Below, one piece after another: positions 1-12,349 of a stretch of DNA of 64,000 nucleotides. This DNA comes from Tachypleus tridentatus. Lineage: Eukaryota > Arthropoda > Merostomata > Xiphosura > Limulidae. Made by a program: the position numbers and the translations under genes. The stretch lies in the NCBI RefSeq assembly GCF_004210375.1, contig NC_134833.1, forward strand, positions 47,672,782-47,736,781, given 5' to 3'. The notes below the pieces were generated by a model. It was not told the origin of the DNA and did not search any database. It saw only the letters and a list, made by a program, of their open reading frames with translations. Position 1 is the stretch's first letter; the number at the start of each line of letters is the position of its first letter.

Positions 1-2569
1 ACTCAAAATGGCTTTCATGCTGTATAAGTCTCACATTACATAGTTAAATCTGTAATGCAAGACTAAATCATAGCAATTGGTGCTAGTTGTGTTACTGGTG
101 ATTCCCATTTAAACATAAGAGAGATTGTGACCTCAAGATATCACCTGACATATAACTTCAGGACTTTGCTGTTGACTGTTGTGCATAAGGTGCATCTTTA
201 CAGCCATACCTCCTATGGGTAAACTATATGTTTTATTTTTACCTTCTCTCAAATATCATGAAGGATATGTGAAGAGAGCAAAAAAAAAGTTTGTGTGTGT
301 CACTAAGGAGAGTTTATTTACTTAGGAGTGCAAACTGATTCTTCTTAACTGTATAACATTCATATATGATAGAATAATGAATAAAACAAATGACTTGTAT
401 GCCACCTATGAGTGGATTTGTTTTAAGTATAGAACTGTATAGAGTATGCTATCATGTTAATTTTTCATAAATGCCAGTACTTTATGACATACAAGGAATT
501 GCTTGGATTTGTAATACTTGTCAAATATAACTATATTAGTTATATAACTAATTCTATGGAAGGGAGCTCACCAACCAAGTGGACCATGCATTATAGAAAT
601 GGCTAGTGAACTTTGGAAAGCTAGATGGTATGACTGTGCATCGGATTGCAATGCTATTAGAGCAGAACTTGCTTATGGGAGTACCTTACCAACCTCGGAG
701 ATATATCTTCTTGTTGAACGTTTGAATCCTGGACCCTGTTAAGCTTTTAAAACCATTGTAGAAATAGTGATGAAGAACTGTAGAAGTGATGAAAGTGAAC
801 AATTAGAAACGTCAGGAGGAGAAACAGAAGTACCAAGATGTAATTTTAATGGTACATGCTATGTACCAAGATAAAAACATGACTGTTACAAACTGGCAGT
901 CTGTTAATGTGACATTTTTCCCATCATTAGTAGAGGATGCTATATTTTACTATCATTATGAGTCACTTAAATGTGATAGCCAACCCAAGATACTGCTAGT
1001 GGTCTCCAGAACTCTAAAGCAAGGAATACTTTGGACTTTACATAATGCATGAACTAGAAAGTACTAGGAATACCATATACTGCTGAAAATTTGCACTAGT
1101 AGTTTTTCTGGTTACATAATTGTAAAAACATGAGAACTTAGTTTCGACTTTGTGCCAGAGTGTTTTGAGCTCTTCCTTCAACCCTTTGTCTCCCAACATG
1201 TTTTTAAATTATTTTCTACATGTAGTACTGTGCTACATTCAAAATATAATTAAACTACTTTATATGAAGATGGAATTAATGTTATTTTGTGTGACAACTT
1301 GAATTTTTATGTTATCTAAGTTTTAATTGCTTTGTTTCAAAGGAATCTTTTAGAAAAAATACTTAAATGTAATTTTTGTTACATGAACTACATGCTTCAA
1401 AAGATCTTGAATTTAGCATCATTTTTTATTAGACACATAAGCTAGCATGTACAGGCAGTTCTACATACTAAATAGATTTGTTTGACCTAATTGTTATACG
1501 AGAACTGAAGTCTGCAATCTGGATTGCCTGAGAATCGTATAAGTCTTCCAACCCTTGATGATTGCCATGCCCACCTTCTAAATATTGCCTTGAGATCTTC
1601 TACTTGACACAAGTTTATATAGTCATTAGAAATATCTCACTTTACACTATAGCCTACCATTGGTTAGTTTGAAATTTATGCACATTTTTCTGTACAGTAT
1701 ACATGTAACTGTCTTTCATATGGTTGTCTACCTGATAGATTGTAGTATGTACTGTGGTTTCTTACCTAAATATGCTTTTGTTAGAGATACGGTGGAACTG
1801 TATTTAGGTCTTATTTTTATATTTTAGTTAATTATATATTATATTTGTTTTAAAAATCATGCTTGAATAGTTTAATGATTTTTATACATTTAATTTGTCA
1901 TCTGGATTTTGAAAGATTATAAATAAGGTGGCGCACATAAGCACTATTTTGTTTCAGCAACGTGTGTCTGCTAAAATAACTTTGTATAGCCCCACAGGCA
2001 TCAATTAAGAATTTGAAAGTAAAATTAAAAAATAAACTGTAAGTGGAAAGATAAAAACTTGAAATTAAGCAAATAAAAAATACAACTACTTTAGTGGATT
2101 TCTGTGATGGGCTTGAAAGTATGTACATATTTCCAGTTGTTAAACTAGTTTTAAACATTTCACAGCACTGTATGTTGGTGATAATAGATATAGTTAGTGA
2201 TATAGAAGAGAGAATGGAAAATATAAATCTATACTTTAAAAATACTTGATATTCAGTTAATAAGGTCCTAGAGGTTATCAAATGAAAAATGGAATACAAT
2301 AGATAGAGTTTTCATACTCAAAAGTAAAGTCACCTTACAGGTGAAATATTCAGAGCCCAAGTGCAAATAATTACATGATATAACAAATATTTATTAGAAA
2401 TAGTAGAACAAATCAAAATTAAATATGGTAAGAGCAATATTATTCACTAAAAAAATTAGTAGTTGGTAGTGATAGGGTGACTAGAATCTTCATGAATATA
2501 GTGAATCCATTGCTACCAAAATCAGAAAGATAACCAGTATGTACTGGTTATTATTCATTTCTTTAGCAA
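1..2569. other. AT-rich stretch, no gene recognised
   Basis: I see no coding exon, RNA gene or clear repeat here. The longest open frame (1898-2299, minus) is a hydrophobic low-complexity translation of AT-rich DNA and is not credible. The part around 560-850 is slightly richer in G and C, but nothing in it matched a family I know. It could be intron or intergenic DNA. Confidence 0.6.
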
Positions 2570-2700
2570 GTGTTTTGATGTTAAAATGGTAGTGCATTCC
2601 ACTGCTAAATGTATGGCTGAACAATATATATCACACTTTAAAGCACCTGAAATTATTCAGATGGGTGGAGGACCTGTCTTCAAAGACCATTTTGTTTTCA
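2570..2700 (+). mobile_element. Ty3/Gypsy integrase-like scrap (fossil)
   Basis: A short plus-strand segment reads like part of a Gypsy integrase core: an AEQYISHF-type helix, then APEII and a GP.FKDH stretch where the family has its H(S/T)D(Q)GP.F motif. No LTR or other pol domain was found next to it. It is a short, broken relic, and the match is by eye only. Confidence 0.3.
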
Positions 2701-3997
2701 AATTTTCACCAAGAATTGTACATGGTGAAATATGTACTTCACAAATCATTTTCAGTTTGATGAGTTAGTTAAGTGGGGGTATGCTTACTAAGTTTGTGAA
2801 CCTTCATCAAACTATTTTGGATGTTTACCAACTATGTGCTATAATGGCACACCATGCAGCTAAGTAATTGTTGACCAGTTGTTCTACACATCTTATGCTG
2901 CTTGGATGAGAAATAAGCTTCCATTTGATATGATTTACAGCTCTTCAACTGGTGCATGTGTTCTGTAGTTTCAACAGTAATATGGAATGGTTACTTTCTT
3001 TATCAATTGATAAAACATGAATTTGCATTAGTTTGAGTAGCTGAAGATGGCTAAAGTGTTCAGATATTCATACTATCATTGCTGCACCTTTAAAATGCTT
3101 GAGATCCTGTTTTTTCATCTAACGTCAATTAAAACTGGCTGATTGTAGTGGCTGTTAACCCTTATAAGCTAATGTGAACCTAGGAATTCATAAGTAAAAT
3201 CACTAGGGTCCTTTTCAATATTGACTGTAGGTGTGTCATCCCAATACTTTATTCTAATATATTAAATATATATTTAACTAAACTAGCAAACTAATTGAAT
3301 GGTTTAAACATATTTTATATACCTCTTTCTTTATTAATGTTAAACAATGAATTATGATTAATACAAACCTTATCAGTCTACAGAGAAGTATTTGTTTTAA
3401 GTATAATAAGAATTGTGCAGTGGGCTAACAACCTACTCATTTAAATACCTGTTGAAGAATCAGCAAGTGATTGCGGCCCTATGTTCCTTGATGGAATCTA
3501 ATGGTGAATGAATAATAAGAATTGAAAAGCATACTGTTATGACTATGTCATTATTTACTTTATTTTAAAATAAAAGATTGTTTTTTCTTTCTTATTTACT
3601 TGTTTCTCTCAATTGTGACCTGAAGATTTTTTTAGGAAAATGTTTAGTTCATACACTAGCCTTTTTAAAAATCTGTGTTACAAGTAACTGATACTGCATC
3701 AACTGACTTTCTTGCTAATTATAAGCAAATTATACTCATTACTTAAACTAAACTTGATATAATATTGTTTTATTTGTGTGTTAAGATTGTTTAAACGACT
3801 TCACCATCTAGGAAGGAGACAATGTTACAAACTATATTTTTTAATATTCTAATTTAGTCATTTTTATCTTGGCTTCTATCTGCATCAATCAGGAATTGTC
3901 TGTTATGATTTCCTTATTGTTGCATGTAAACTAATTGTAAAATAATTATAATTTCATATTTTTCAGTAAATTCAACAACCTTTTTTCTTTCTTCCAG
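2701..3997. other. No feature recognised
   Basis: AT-rich non-coding sequence. I see no repeat family or open frame worth calling. A good polypyrimidine-AG acceptor lies at its right edge (3980-3997). Confidence 0.5.
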
Positions 3998-4060
3998 ATT
4001 CTTCTGACTTTAGATGATGACCTTATTTCTACATCCAGGGACAGTATCCCTGTCTTTTAA
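3998..4060 (+). CDS. Possible terminal coding exon, unknown gene
   Basis: A strong acceptor (TTTTTTCTTTCTTCCAG, ending at 3997) is followed by one frame that stays open for 20 codons and stops at TAA 4058-4060. The other two frames stop within a few codons. The peptide is acidic and ends DDDLISTSRDSIPVF, which would be plausible as a C-terminal tail. I found no upstream exons in the window and do not recognise the protein. With such a short exon, chance remains a serious alternative. Confidence 0.22.
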   Translation: MLLTLDDDLISTSRDSIPVF

Positions 4061-5630
4061 ATTTGGTTTCTATAGTGGGGAAACCTTATTATTGACCAAT
4101 AATGGTATTCGTGATTTTGTCTTTCTTTTTACACCATTACAATAATTTAAAAAGTTTCAGTGAATTTTAAATCTCAGAATAATCTTCACTCTGTACATTA
4201 TGTATGTAGACTTAAAAAAAATATTGCGATATTAGTTATGTTACTTGAAAAAGAAAACATATTGATAAAATAGTTTTACTTTATTTTTATTTTTAATAAG
4301 GTGAAAAATTCAAAATTATCTTTAAAGTATCTTTGAGTTAGTAAGCTTGTATTGTATCAGAATAGTTGTTCACAGTAAATCATTTGTTATTTTTGAGCAT
4401 TCTTTTAAATGTGAAAATAACTAATTATTTTTGAAAATGTACCTTGTTTTAATGGATAGGTCATGAATGAGCTTGAAAGTTTATACTAATAAAAGTTGTT
4501 CAGAAATTATTATAACAAAATTGTTTACTTGTTTTAAAAAATTGGTCAACATACTATTTGGACATTGTGTACCAGTGTAAATTTGGAAGATGTTTTATTT
4601 CATTTAATATTAATAGATGATTATATGTTAATGTATTACTTCATTTTGAAACATATTTCAGTACTTAGTCTTTCTTTTTTCAGGTTTCTTTTTAGTATTC
4701 AAATACCTTAGGTCACGATATGAAAATATTAAAAACAGAGTATCAGAGCTGTGAATTGTGGTTAGGTGGGTTCTTTTAAATTAAAATTATTGCTATTTTA
4801 AAACAGATTGTTAGAAGCTTGATACTTTCTTCACATATCAAAAATTTCTACTCTGTTGAAAATATACGGCTCACATATAAATATATATATATATACACAC
4901 ATTAAAAATGGTAGTGTGGGATAATTTCCTGTTAAAATGATGTAACTCTGTGTAATCAAGCTTTTAGCTTAAGATGCAGTAATACACTAAATTTCATCAA
5001 TTTATCTAGAAATGTTATAAATAAAACAGATACAAACCTGTCATGTAAACATTACACTTATTATTTTTATTTAGTTTTTCATGTTTATATGTTTATTGCA
5101 ATATTTTTTTCAAGGAGCTATTTAAACTGAGTTTTATTTGTCAATTATTTTGTCTTATTGACAAGGCTAGTCATGTTTCAACAGAGTAATTGTAAGTATT
5201 TCCTCATTACATAACAGTTAATTATGATACTCCTTCACATTGAACAAATTATATTTGAATTTATAAGATAAATATATAATCATATATTTACTATAAAGCA
5301 TGACAATAGTGTTTATTTTTAAGTAAGTGGTACATTTTCTGGGGAGATTTTATAGTATATTTTGTAAAAGTGTCTAACTCTTGGTTTTAATTATTCAATT
5401 TAACCTCTTACTCTGTACTTGTAAGGTTGTAGCTTAAAGCTTTGAACACAAAATGATATTTCAAATCAAGTATTTTTAAAATCATATTTGTTAAAACAGC
5501 ATAACTCAGTTGATTATAATATCTTGAAAGGGTATCTCATTACAGCACTATAAACTAATTGATGTATAATATATTTTTAAAACATCTTTATTAAAAGTAG
5601 TGCAAGGTAATCTGTATGTATACCAGTATA
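4061..5630. other. AT-rich non-coding DNA
   Basis: No gene seen. If the exon ending at 4060 is real, part of this is its 3' UTR. A short TA/CA microsatellite lies at 4874-4902. Confidence 0.45.
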
Positions 5631-5812
5631 TTTGTCATTAAAAATGAATATTAAAAAAAATAACATGAATAAGTTCATCACCATTTTAGAAATGTCTCTA
5701 TTAAAATGTTAGGTTAATATATTTGTGATTAAAAATGAATATTAGAAAAAATAACATGAATAAGTTCATCACCATTTTAGAAATGTCTCTATTAAAATGT
5801 TAGGTTAATATA
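5631..5812. repeat. Tandem duplication, 91-bp unit, two copies
   Basis: Positions 5631-5721 and 5722-5812 are nearly identical copies of a 91-bp AT-rich unit that starts TTTGT(C/G)ATTAAAAATG and contains AAGTTCATCACCATTTTAG. I see only two or three differences, so the duplication is recent compared with the decayed repeats around it. Confidence 0.9.
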
Positions 5813-6039
5813 TTAATATATTTTAAAATATCTTTTTAGAAAACAAGATCAATTATTTTATTCATATTAAGTTGATGAGCAGATATCTATGCTAGTACCA
5901 GCAAAAATTAGTTGATATTTTTGTTGTTTGAATATAAGTGTCTGTATTAAATGCTCTATAAACTAATTTATGAGAATATTTAAACACAGACACTTTCCTT
6001 AAAAGTATGAATTAGTTTATAAAAGTATATAATACAAAT

Positions 6040-8215
6040 ATTTTGATTATGGGCAATATAATCTATTAGGTTTAGTATTATTTATGAGCAGTTGTCTTTA
6101 TAAAATACAGCATATTAAAAGTAGCATGAAGAACTGAATAATATATTAAAATAACTATTTTTGTTAATAGTAGCATTCATTTTCTTACATTAATAATTTG
6201 TTGAAAACAGGAATGTTTACAACTGTTGTAGTTTGAAGTTTTTAGCAGAATTAACTTCTGATGCAGTTTAAAACAAAGGTTTATGTCATCAATGACTTAC
6301 CATATTTATTAAAAACCTGAAACAATTTGTAATATTAAGAGATTTTCAGATTGAGAAAGCACCATTTTAATTTATCAAACATATATATAAAGGACCCTGA
6401 AAATATCCTGGAAAGCCATTTGTTTGTTGTATATATAGATTTTACATTTGAAATACCTTTTGTCTAATAGTTAAATAGTGCATTTTTGGTTGTCAAATAA
6501 AATAATCCTTGTATTCATATTATTTTAAAATGTTTTCTCTCTTTCTGTAAGATACAGCATCTAGTCAAGAATAGTTTTGGCCATTAGAAATTTTGCCAGT
6601 TATTAAAAAATATATACTTTTTTAATTTAATATTCCCAGATTTATCATACATTTGTGTAGCTTCATAATGTAAAAGTCATTTTATTAAATTCTTGATTAT
6701 GGTTGATGCTGAATGTTAGTGAAATTGTTAGTAGATTACCCAAGGCAATGCATAAGAGAAAACAGTTATGAAGAACATTTTGCACATTTGTTTGAACGGT
6801 TTTGTATCATTTTTTTAGCTTTCAAGTAAATTAGTTGCAGCCAATCCTAAGAGCCATCTTCTCCCACAAAAAAAAAAAAAACAAAAACAACAACAACAAA
6901 CTAATCACCTGTTAAAGGGTATTCTATGGAAATTGTGAAAATCTGAATTTAGATTATTGTTGTTCTGAACTGCATCTTACATTTTAATACTAGTTTTTAC
7001 AATCAAGATGCCAAAAAAAAAACCTTTATTCCCCAGATTTGAAACATTCTTAAGGTTTTTTTTAAAGTGTTAACTTGTTTATATTCTGTGGAAATGAAGA
7101 GCCTACAAGCAAAAGATGCAATCATTTTGCTGAAACAGAATTAGAGGAATTCAAGATCAAGAGTAAATACTGATGAAAATGAAAATTATTATATATGTGT
7201 ATCTGAGGTAATTCAAATTTAGTACTGTTTGATATTTTCACGTTTTTATAAAGATAACATTTTATTAGTATATGTGGAGCTAAGATTTATGATGTGATTT
7301 CTTGGAACATTATAATTTTTTTATTTATATGGATGAAGTTTACTGAATGCTTCTTTTCCTATTTAAAATACTTAATTTTTCACTTTGGAATACTAAAATA
7401 TTTCAGTGTGAGATTGTGTTTCTGGAAATAATTGTTTGACTTAGTATACTGTTTATAATGTATATTGTCAGATCATGAGAATAAATGAAAGGCTGTCAAA
7501 AGCATTATGGCAAAAATTTAAAAATATTAATTGAGAATTCTGTATATGGGCATAACCCAATACTTTACAGGCCATTAGTAAGGTTACTTTTTACAAGTTG
7601 ATTATAAATTTATGATTTCTATGCTATATAAACTCAAAATTTGTATTATTTATTAATTGTTGATATATAATTTTGTTTGTACATTTGTAAAGTGCCAAAC
7701 TACACAATGTGCTATCTGTGCTGTTCCCTCAACAGATATCAGCACCCAATTTTTAGCATTGTGAGTCTTGCAAAGTTACTGCTGAGCCATTGGGAAGTTG
7801 TATTTCATTAAGAGAAGTAGCTTGTACCTTTTTTTTCCCTTTTTAAGTAAACATGTGTAGCCAATCTTAAGAGACCCCATTAAAAAACTAATCTTCTGTT
7901 ATGTGTATTCTATGGAAAATGTGAAGATGCATCATAAATAATTAAAATCCTAAATTTATAATACTAAAGATTTTTACAGTACTATCTATACAAGTATCTT
8001 GATTACAGACAGTTTATTCAGTTAGGTTTGATATTATTTATGAACAGTTATCTTTATTAAATGTGGCATGTTAAAAGTAGCATGAAGAGCTGAATAATGG
8101 TAATTCCTGCTTACTTGATTATAACCTCAAATACTGCATGTCAGTAGATTATCCAAGAAAATGCACATGAGACAACAGCTATGAAAAACACATTGCACAT
8201 TGCTTTGAACAGTCA
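6040..8215. repeat. Diverged duplicated blocks
   Basis: Three blocks occur twice with roughly 80 percent identity by eye: 6040-6140 with 8000-8105 (both contain AAAAGTAGCATGAAGA), 6725-6800 with 8140-8215 (both contain AATGCA..AGA.AAACAG.TATGAA), and 6825-6960 with 7840-7935 (both contain AGCCAATC.TAAGAG). The order is A-B-C in the first set and C-A-B in the second. That fits an old tandem repeat unit of about 1-2 kb, or two overlapping copies of an unnamed element. Confidence 0.65.
7690..7800 (-). mobile_element. Degenerate SINE, group B
   Basis: Read on the plus strand it gives CTACACAATGTGCTATCTGTGCT followed by a decayed tRNA-like head, the same layout as the better copy at 31086-31224 (minus). 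It has no clear target-site duplication and is old. Confidence 0.5.
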
Positions 8216-8469
8216 ATAAAAAGCAATGAATAAGCTTGCAGTTATGCCACTATCTGTATCTTTAATGTAAATAAAAAACTTCACATTCATACATGTGGTG
8301 TCTTGAGAAGAGATATCCTTGTCTAAAAACATTCCAAAATATAGTATTAGTAGAGTATGAATGCAGATGAATAGAAGTGCAGCTGTATTATTCCAAATAT
8401 CAAGAAGTTCATCAATAGAGGTGGTGGAAAGACAGATGTGGTGATTTAACATATCATAAATTATTTACA

Positions 8470-9420
8470 AGTGACCTTTTAGCCCTTCAAGGCTGTCCTT
8501 GCATACACACACACACACACACACACACATGTATGAGAAAAAAAAAAAAAAAAGTTAATCTTACCCTTTATAGAAAATTTTCAGTTTCTCTATTTTAAAT
8601 TATTGTAAAGTGCTGGTCTCCACTGCTGCCAGTAGTAATTCATTCCACTGTCAATGGAAATTAATTTCATAAGCCGATTATCCTGTATGAAAAAAACTCT
8701 GTTGTAAATGGATCCAAGCCAGTATTTTACAAATCTTAACCTTGTGTCCTCTTGTCCTGTAGTCTTCAGGTTACAGTGCAAAGAAAACTTATATTTTTAT
8801 CTTATTGACCCTCAGATATTCTGGTAAAATTTCAATAGGATTACCTTTATTTTAACAGGAAGAAATAAGAGGTCTTATCTTATCATGTAAAATAATCCTT
8901 CTGTAGCCCTTCTTTGTACCTTTAACAACAAATTTGTTTTTTAGTTAAAGATACCAGAATTGTACACAGTATTACAAATGAGGCCTAGCAAATGATTTAT
9001 ATAGAAATAATAAATTTTTTATGAGTGTAAATAGATCCTAAAATTTTTTTAGCTGTGTTGTTAGCTACAAAGCATTGCTTTGATGACTTAAATGGCTTAT
9101 CCATACAATGATAAAAAATATTTTTCTTTGGTCATGGTACTGAGTGGGTTTTTATTTACATTAAACATATACAATCAAATATGACATAAATGTGCTATCT
9201 TATATTACTTATTTGGCAAATTTTTGTTCAATTAACTAATTCACTCTGTAGTACGTTAACATCCTCTGTAAAGCTTGAAATACCTGATAGTTTATTGTCA
9301 TCTGCAAACTTTATGAATTTATTAATTATGCCCCTACATATATTATTAATGTAAATAAAAATAAAACAAATGTTTAAGCACTGATCCTTGAATCTCACTA
9401 TTTACAAATCCAACTTGACT
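8470..9420 (-). mobile_element. CR1/L2-like LINE 3' end (degenerate ORF2)
   Basis: The minus strand encodes decayed pieces of a non-LTR reverse transcriptase in the expected order. A KFADDNKLSG segment (about 9285-9320) matches the FADD active-site region. It is followed by a LYKS..RPHL.YCVQFW-like segment, a charged stretch, and near 8600-8680 a QWNELL.AVETSTL-like segment that resembles the WN.LP...V.A..V..FK end of CR1/L2-group proteins. The 3' tail at 8470-8500 has a palindromic CAAGGACAGCCTTGAAGGGC-type sequence. It is frameshifted, with several stops. It is a 5'-truncated, inactive copy. Confidence 0.7.
8505..8529. repeat. (AC)n microsatellite
   Basis: About twelve AC units, followed by a run of A at about 8540-8554. 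It lies at the 3' end of the minus-strand LINE fragment, where simple repeats are common. Confidence 0.95.
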
Positions 9421-10796
9421 ATATACAGCTAATAATATGGTTTATCTTGGGTGGAACTGATTTTGCTGATAGCAGTTAGATGGACCTGCTTAATAACAGG
9501 AGGTTTGACAAGATAACTCTTATCGAGTAGCTCTGGTTTCTCTAAAACTGAGGTTGTTAGAATGAATTAGACTTAACACAATGAACAATAATTAGTTAAT
9601 AACAGAAAGACAGTGTATATACCTACTCAGAATGATAAATGGAAAATTTAAGTGAAACTTTGTTTTTTCAAGTTTATCAGCAGAGGTTGTATACCAGCAA
9701 GAATCTACATAAACATGAACTGCAAAAAGTCCTGTTGATCTTTCCTCATTTGAAGAAAACAACATCATAATATGATTTAAGTGTTTATCCCAGCTGATTC
9801 ACTCAAAATTAACATACTTAGCAAACATACAATGGTTCCCAATGGTCAGGGAAACTGGGAAGAAAGAAAGATCTTTATATTTTGCATGCCCAGGCTGTGA
9901 AACATCAGAGAAATTCATTTTACAAACAAAAACTAGGAACAGTTAATGAATTTCACGTGATTTAGTAATGCTTGTGGGACATCAATGTTTAAAAAATAAC
10001 TATTAGTACTTAAAAATCATTTACTTGTACGTATACACTGCTGTTATCTACATCTATCTTTTTGCTTACTGTTAATTGCCATATAAAGGCAACCATAAGA
10101 TAATACATAAATAGTAAGTAGGAGTGAAAGGGTTTTAATAAAGACTTGATCTCCTCTTCCTAAAATTAGGTCGTGTAGGATCATTTTACTACTGCTTAAA
10201 ACCCCTTTACAAATTACTAGTTAGAAAATGGTTACTTTATTCAAATACGTTATTTTGATCTTATATATTTTAGCACTTTAATAATAATAAAACAGTCCCT
10301 ATGTCAGTAGACAGAGAAGGAATACATAACATCTGGGTTATATCATTGACATATTTGTGTAGGACAGGTTTTAAAGATGTAAAAGAAAAACGTTTTGGTT
10401 ATTTCAACAAAGCCCGGTAGTTCAAAGATATAACAAATCTACATACTTTGGGTGAGTTTTTATCTTATACCTATACTTTTATTTATCTAATGAATTCTCA
10501 AAACTATAATAATAATAGTTATATGGAGTAAGTTATCAAAAACTGTTTTTAAGTCACTATAAAACAAAATATACCATAACCAAGGATTTCCTACAGTACA
10601 TAATGTCATGATATGAAGTACAATTTGGACTTGGTTCGTTAACAAGTGATATCAGAGAGACAGGTAGAATGTCACTAACGAGTATAAAAGTTTTGGAAGA
10701 TGTCGATTTAAACAATTTCAGACATTTAGATTGTTTCGTTAACAGTAAATAATAACGTAGTGCAGTAAATATTTGTAAAATGTCAATGGTATTTGC

Positions 10797-11051
10797 TTTT
10801 TTGGAATTTCGCGCAAAGCTACACTAGAGCTATCTGCGTTAACAGCACTTATTTTAGCAGTGTAAGACTAGAGGGAAGGCAACTAGTCATCACCACTCAC
10901 CGCCAACTCTTGGGTTACACTTTTACCAATGAATAGTGTGATTGACCATCCCATTATAACGTCCCCACAGATGAAAGGGCGAATATGTTTGGTGTGACGG
11001 GGATTCGAACCCGCGACCCTCAGATTACGAGTTGAGTGCCTTACATGCCGG
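10797..11051 (-). mobile_element. tRNA-derived SINE, group A
   Basis: This is a nearly complete minus-strand copy. From right to left it has the tRNA-like head with box B (GGTTCGAATCCC type, here GGGATTCGAACCC on the plus strand), the central GGTGTGACGGGG and AGTGTAAGACTAGAGGG parts, and the tail GGAATTTCGCGCAAAGCTAC. A short ATTTGC flanks both sides (10791-10796, 11052-11057), a likely target-site duplication. Confidence 0.9.
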
Positions 11052-11929
11052 ATTTGCGATCCATTAATCTTTCTAGAAACAATTTAATTGGCGCAAGTGA
11101 ATAATTTAATACATTCTGATTAACTAATAATTAATATTTTAATGCCTCGGATGAATCAGGAAAAACTGTGCTTCCAACACTTAGTTATTGAACATGAAAC
11201 TCAAGTTTTACACGCATTAGTAAAAAAATATTTTAGTCAAAGTAGCTAACTTTTTGGAATGCATTGTTGTTGGCTGGCTATATCCGCGCCAAATTTAGTA
11301 TCACATTGATCCAGGAAATTCATCGTTTTACTTTACTGAATAAATAAGGAAAAAAAATTTTTCGAGGGGACATTCTTTTAGAAGGTGAGTTGTAATTTGT
11401 AGCAATTTACAAGTGCTAAAGGTTTGCTTTTTTAAAAGTCTGGTAGAAACAAATTCATCTAAATTGGCAACAAATTATATTTTAGGACAGGAAAGATTAC
11501 AGTGGAAGTGAGCTTGAAAGCTTGAATGAGTAGTTCTGGTATTGTTTTTAAATTTTGGACTCTCGGACCACGGTGTGCTTTTGAGATCGGGATAATTATT
11601 ATGGAGATAATGTAGTAGTGTTTTCCATTATGCTTACGAGGGCCATAGAAAAGTCAATATAATGAGAATACTTTCAGTAAAAGATTTGTTTAGTACCAGT
11701 TTTTTTTTTTTTTTACTTAATGCAATAAGCGACATTATATAATAGTAAAATCTTGACACATAAATGGCATAATAATACAACTCTCGTTATATTTGTGTGC
11801 GGAAGTATATTATACATTGCAAGTGGGCAAACAAGGATTTATAATGAAAACTATTTAATATATTCTTTATATAAAATAAATTTCATTTACTGTCAGCGAT
11901 GTCCGTTTTTCCGTACTTCGTGTTTATGC

Positions 11930-12112
11930 AGTTTGTTTTTGAATTTCGCGCAAAGCTACACGAGGGCTATCTGCGCTAGCCGTATCTAATTTAGCAGTGT
12001 AAGACTAGAGGGAAGGCAGCTAGTCATCACTGCCAACTCTTTGGCTACTCTTTTACCAATGAATTGTGGGATTGATCGTCACATTATAACGCCCCCACGA
12101 CTGAATGGCGTT
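11930..12112 (-). mobile_element. SINE group A, truncated
   Basis: The tail and body match the family (TTGAATTTCGCGCAAAGC, TTTAGCAGTGTAAGAC), but the copy ends at the family's ACTGAATGGCG position and has no tRNA-like head. It abuts the hairpin-bearing repeat at 12150-12345 directly, so either the SINE was 5' truncated or the neighbour removed its head. Confidence 0.85.
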
Positions 12113-12149
12113 GAAATAATGCAACTACAAATATTCATGGTGACGAGAA

Positions 12150-12345
12150 ACTCACTTGAAGTAAAAATGTATCTCAAGACGACCTGTATGGGTATTAAAA
12201 CGTTTATTAACTTTGTTAACCTGAAGATGGCCTAAGAAGGTCGAAACCATATTCGCCACTTTATTTTAATAAAAGTTTTAATACTCAAGACCGCTGGTAT
12301 GGGTATTAAAACTTTTATTAAAATAAAGTGGAGGACAATGTTTGT
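12150..12345 (+). repeat. Repeat with hammerhead-like core (PLE-like?)
   Basis: This belongs to the same family as 55560-56386. Shared landmarks are GTGACGAGAAACTCACTT, GTATGGGTATTAAAAC and AACCTGAAGATGGCC...GGTCGAAAC. The last part, CTGAAGA (12221-12227), a short stem and GAAAC (12243-12247), resembles the conserved core of a hammerhead ribozyme (CUGANGA - stem II - GAAA). Hammerheads are known in the terminal repeats of Penelope-like elements. Assignment to that class is an inference, because I found no clear reverse transcriptase here. Confidence 0.45.
12256..12331. repeat. Perfect 29-bp inverted repeat (hairpin)
   Basis: Arms 12256-12284 and 12303-12331 are exactly complementary over 29 bp (left arm begins CCACTTTATTTTAATAAAAG) with an 18-nt loop. 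The arms are copies of one repeat segment in opposite orientation, so this is a fold-back duplication inside the repeat. Confidence 0.95.
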
Positions 12346-12349
12346 AGTT

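Noticed and set aside
1898-2299. 133-codon minus-strand frame
   Set aside because: Low-complexity Ser/Ile/Phe-rich translation of AT-rich DNA with no splice signals or family resemblance.
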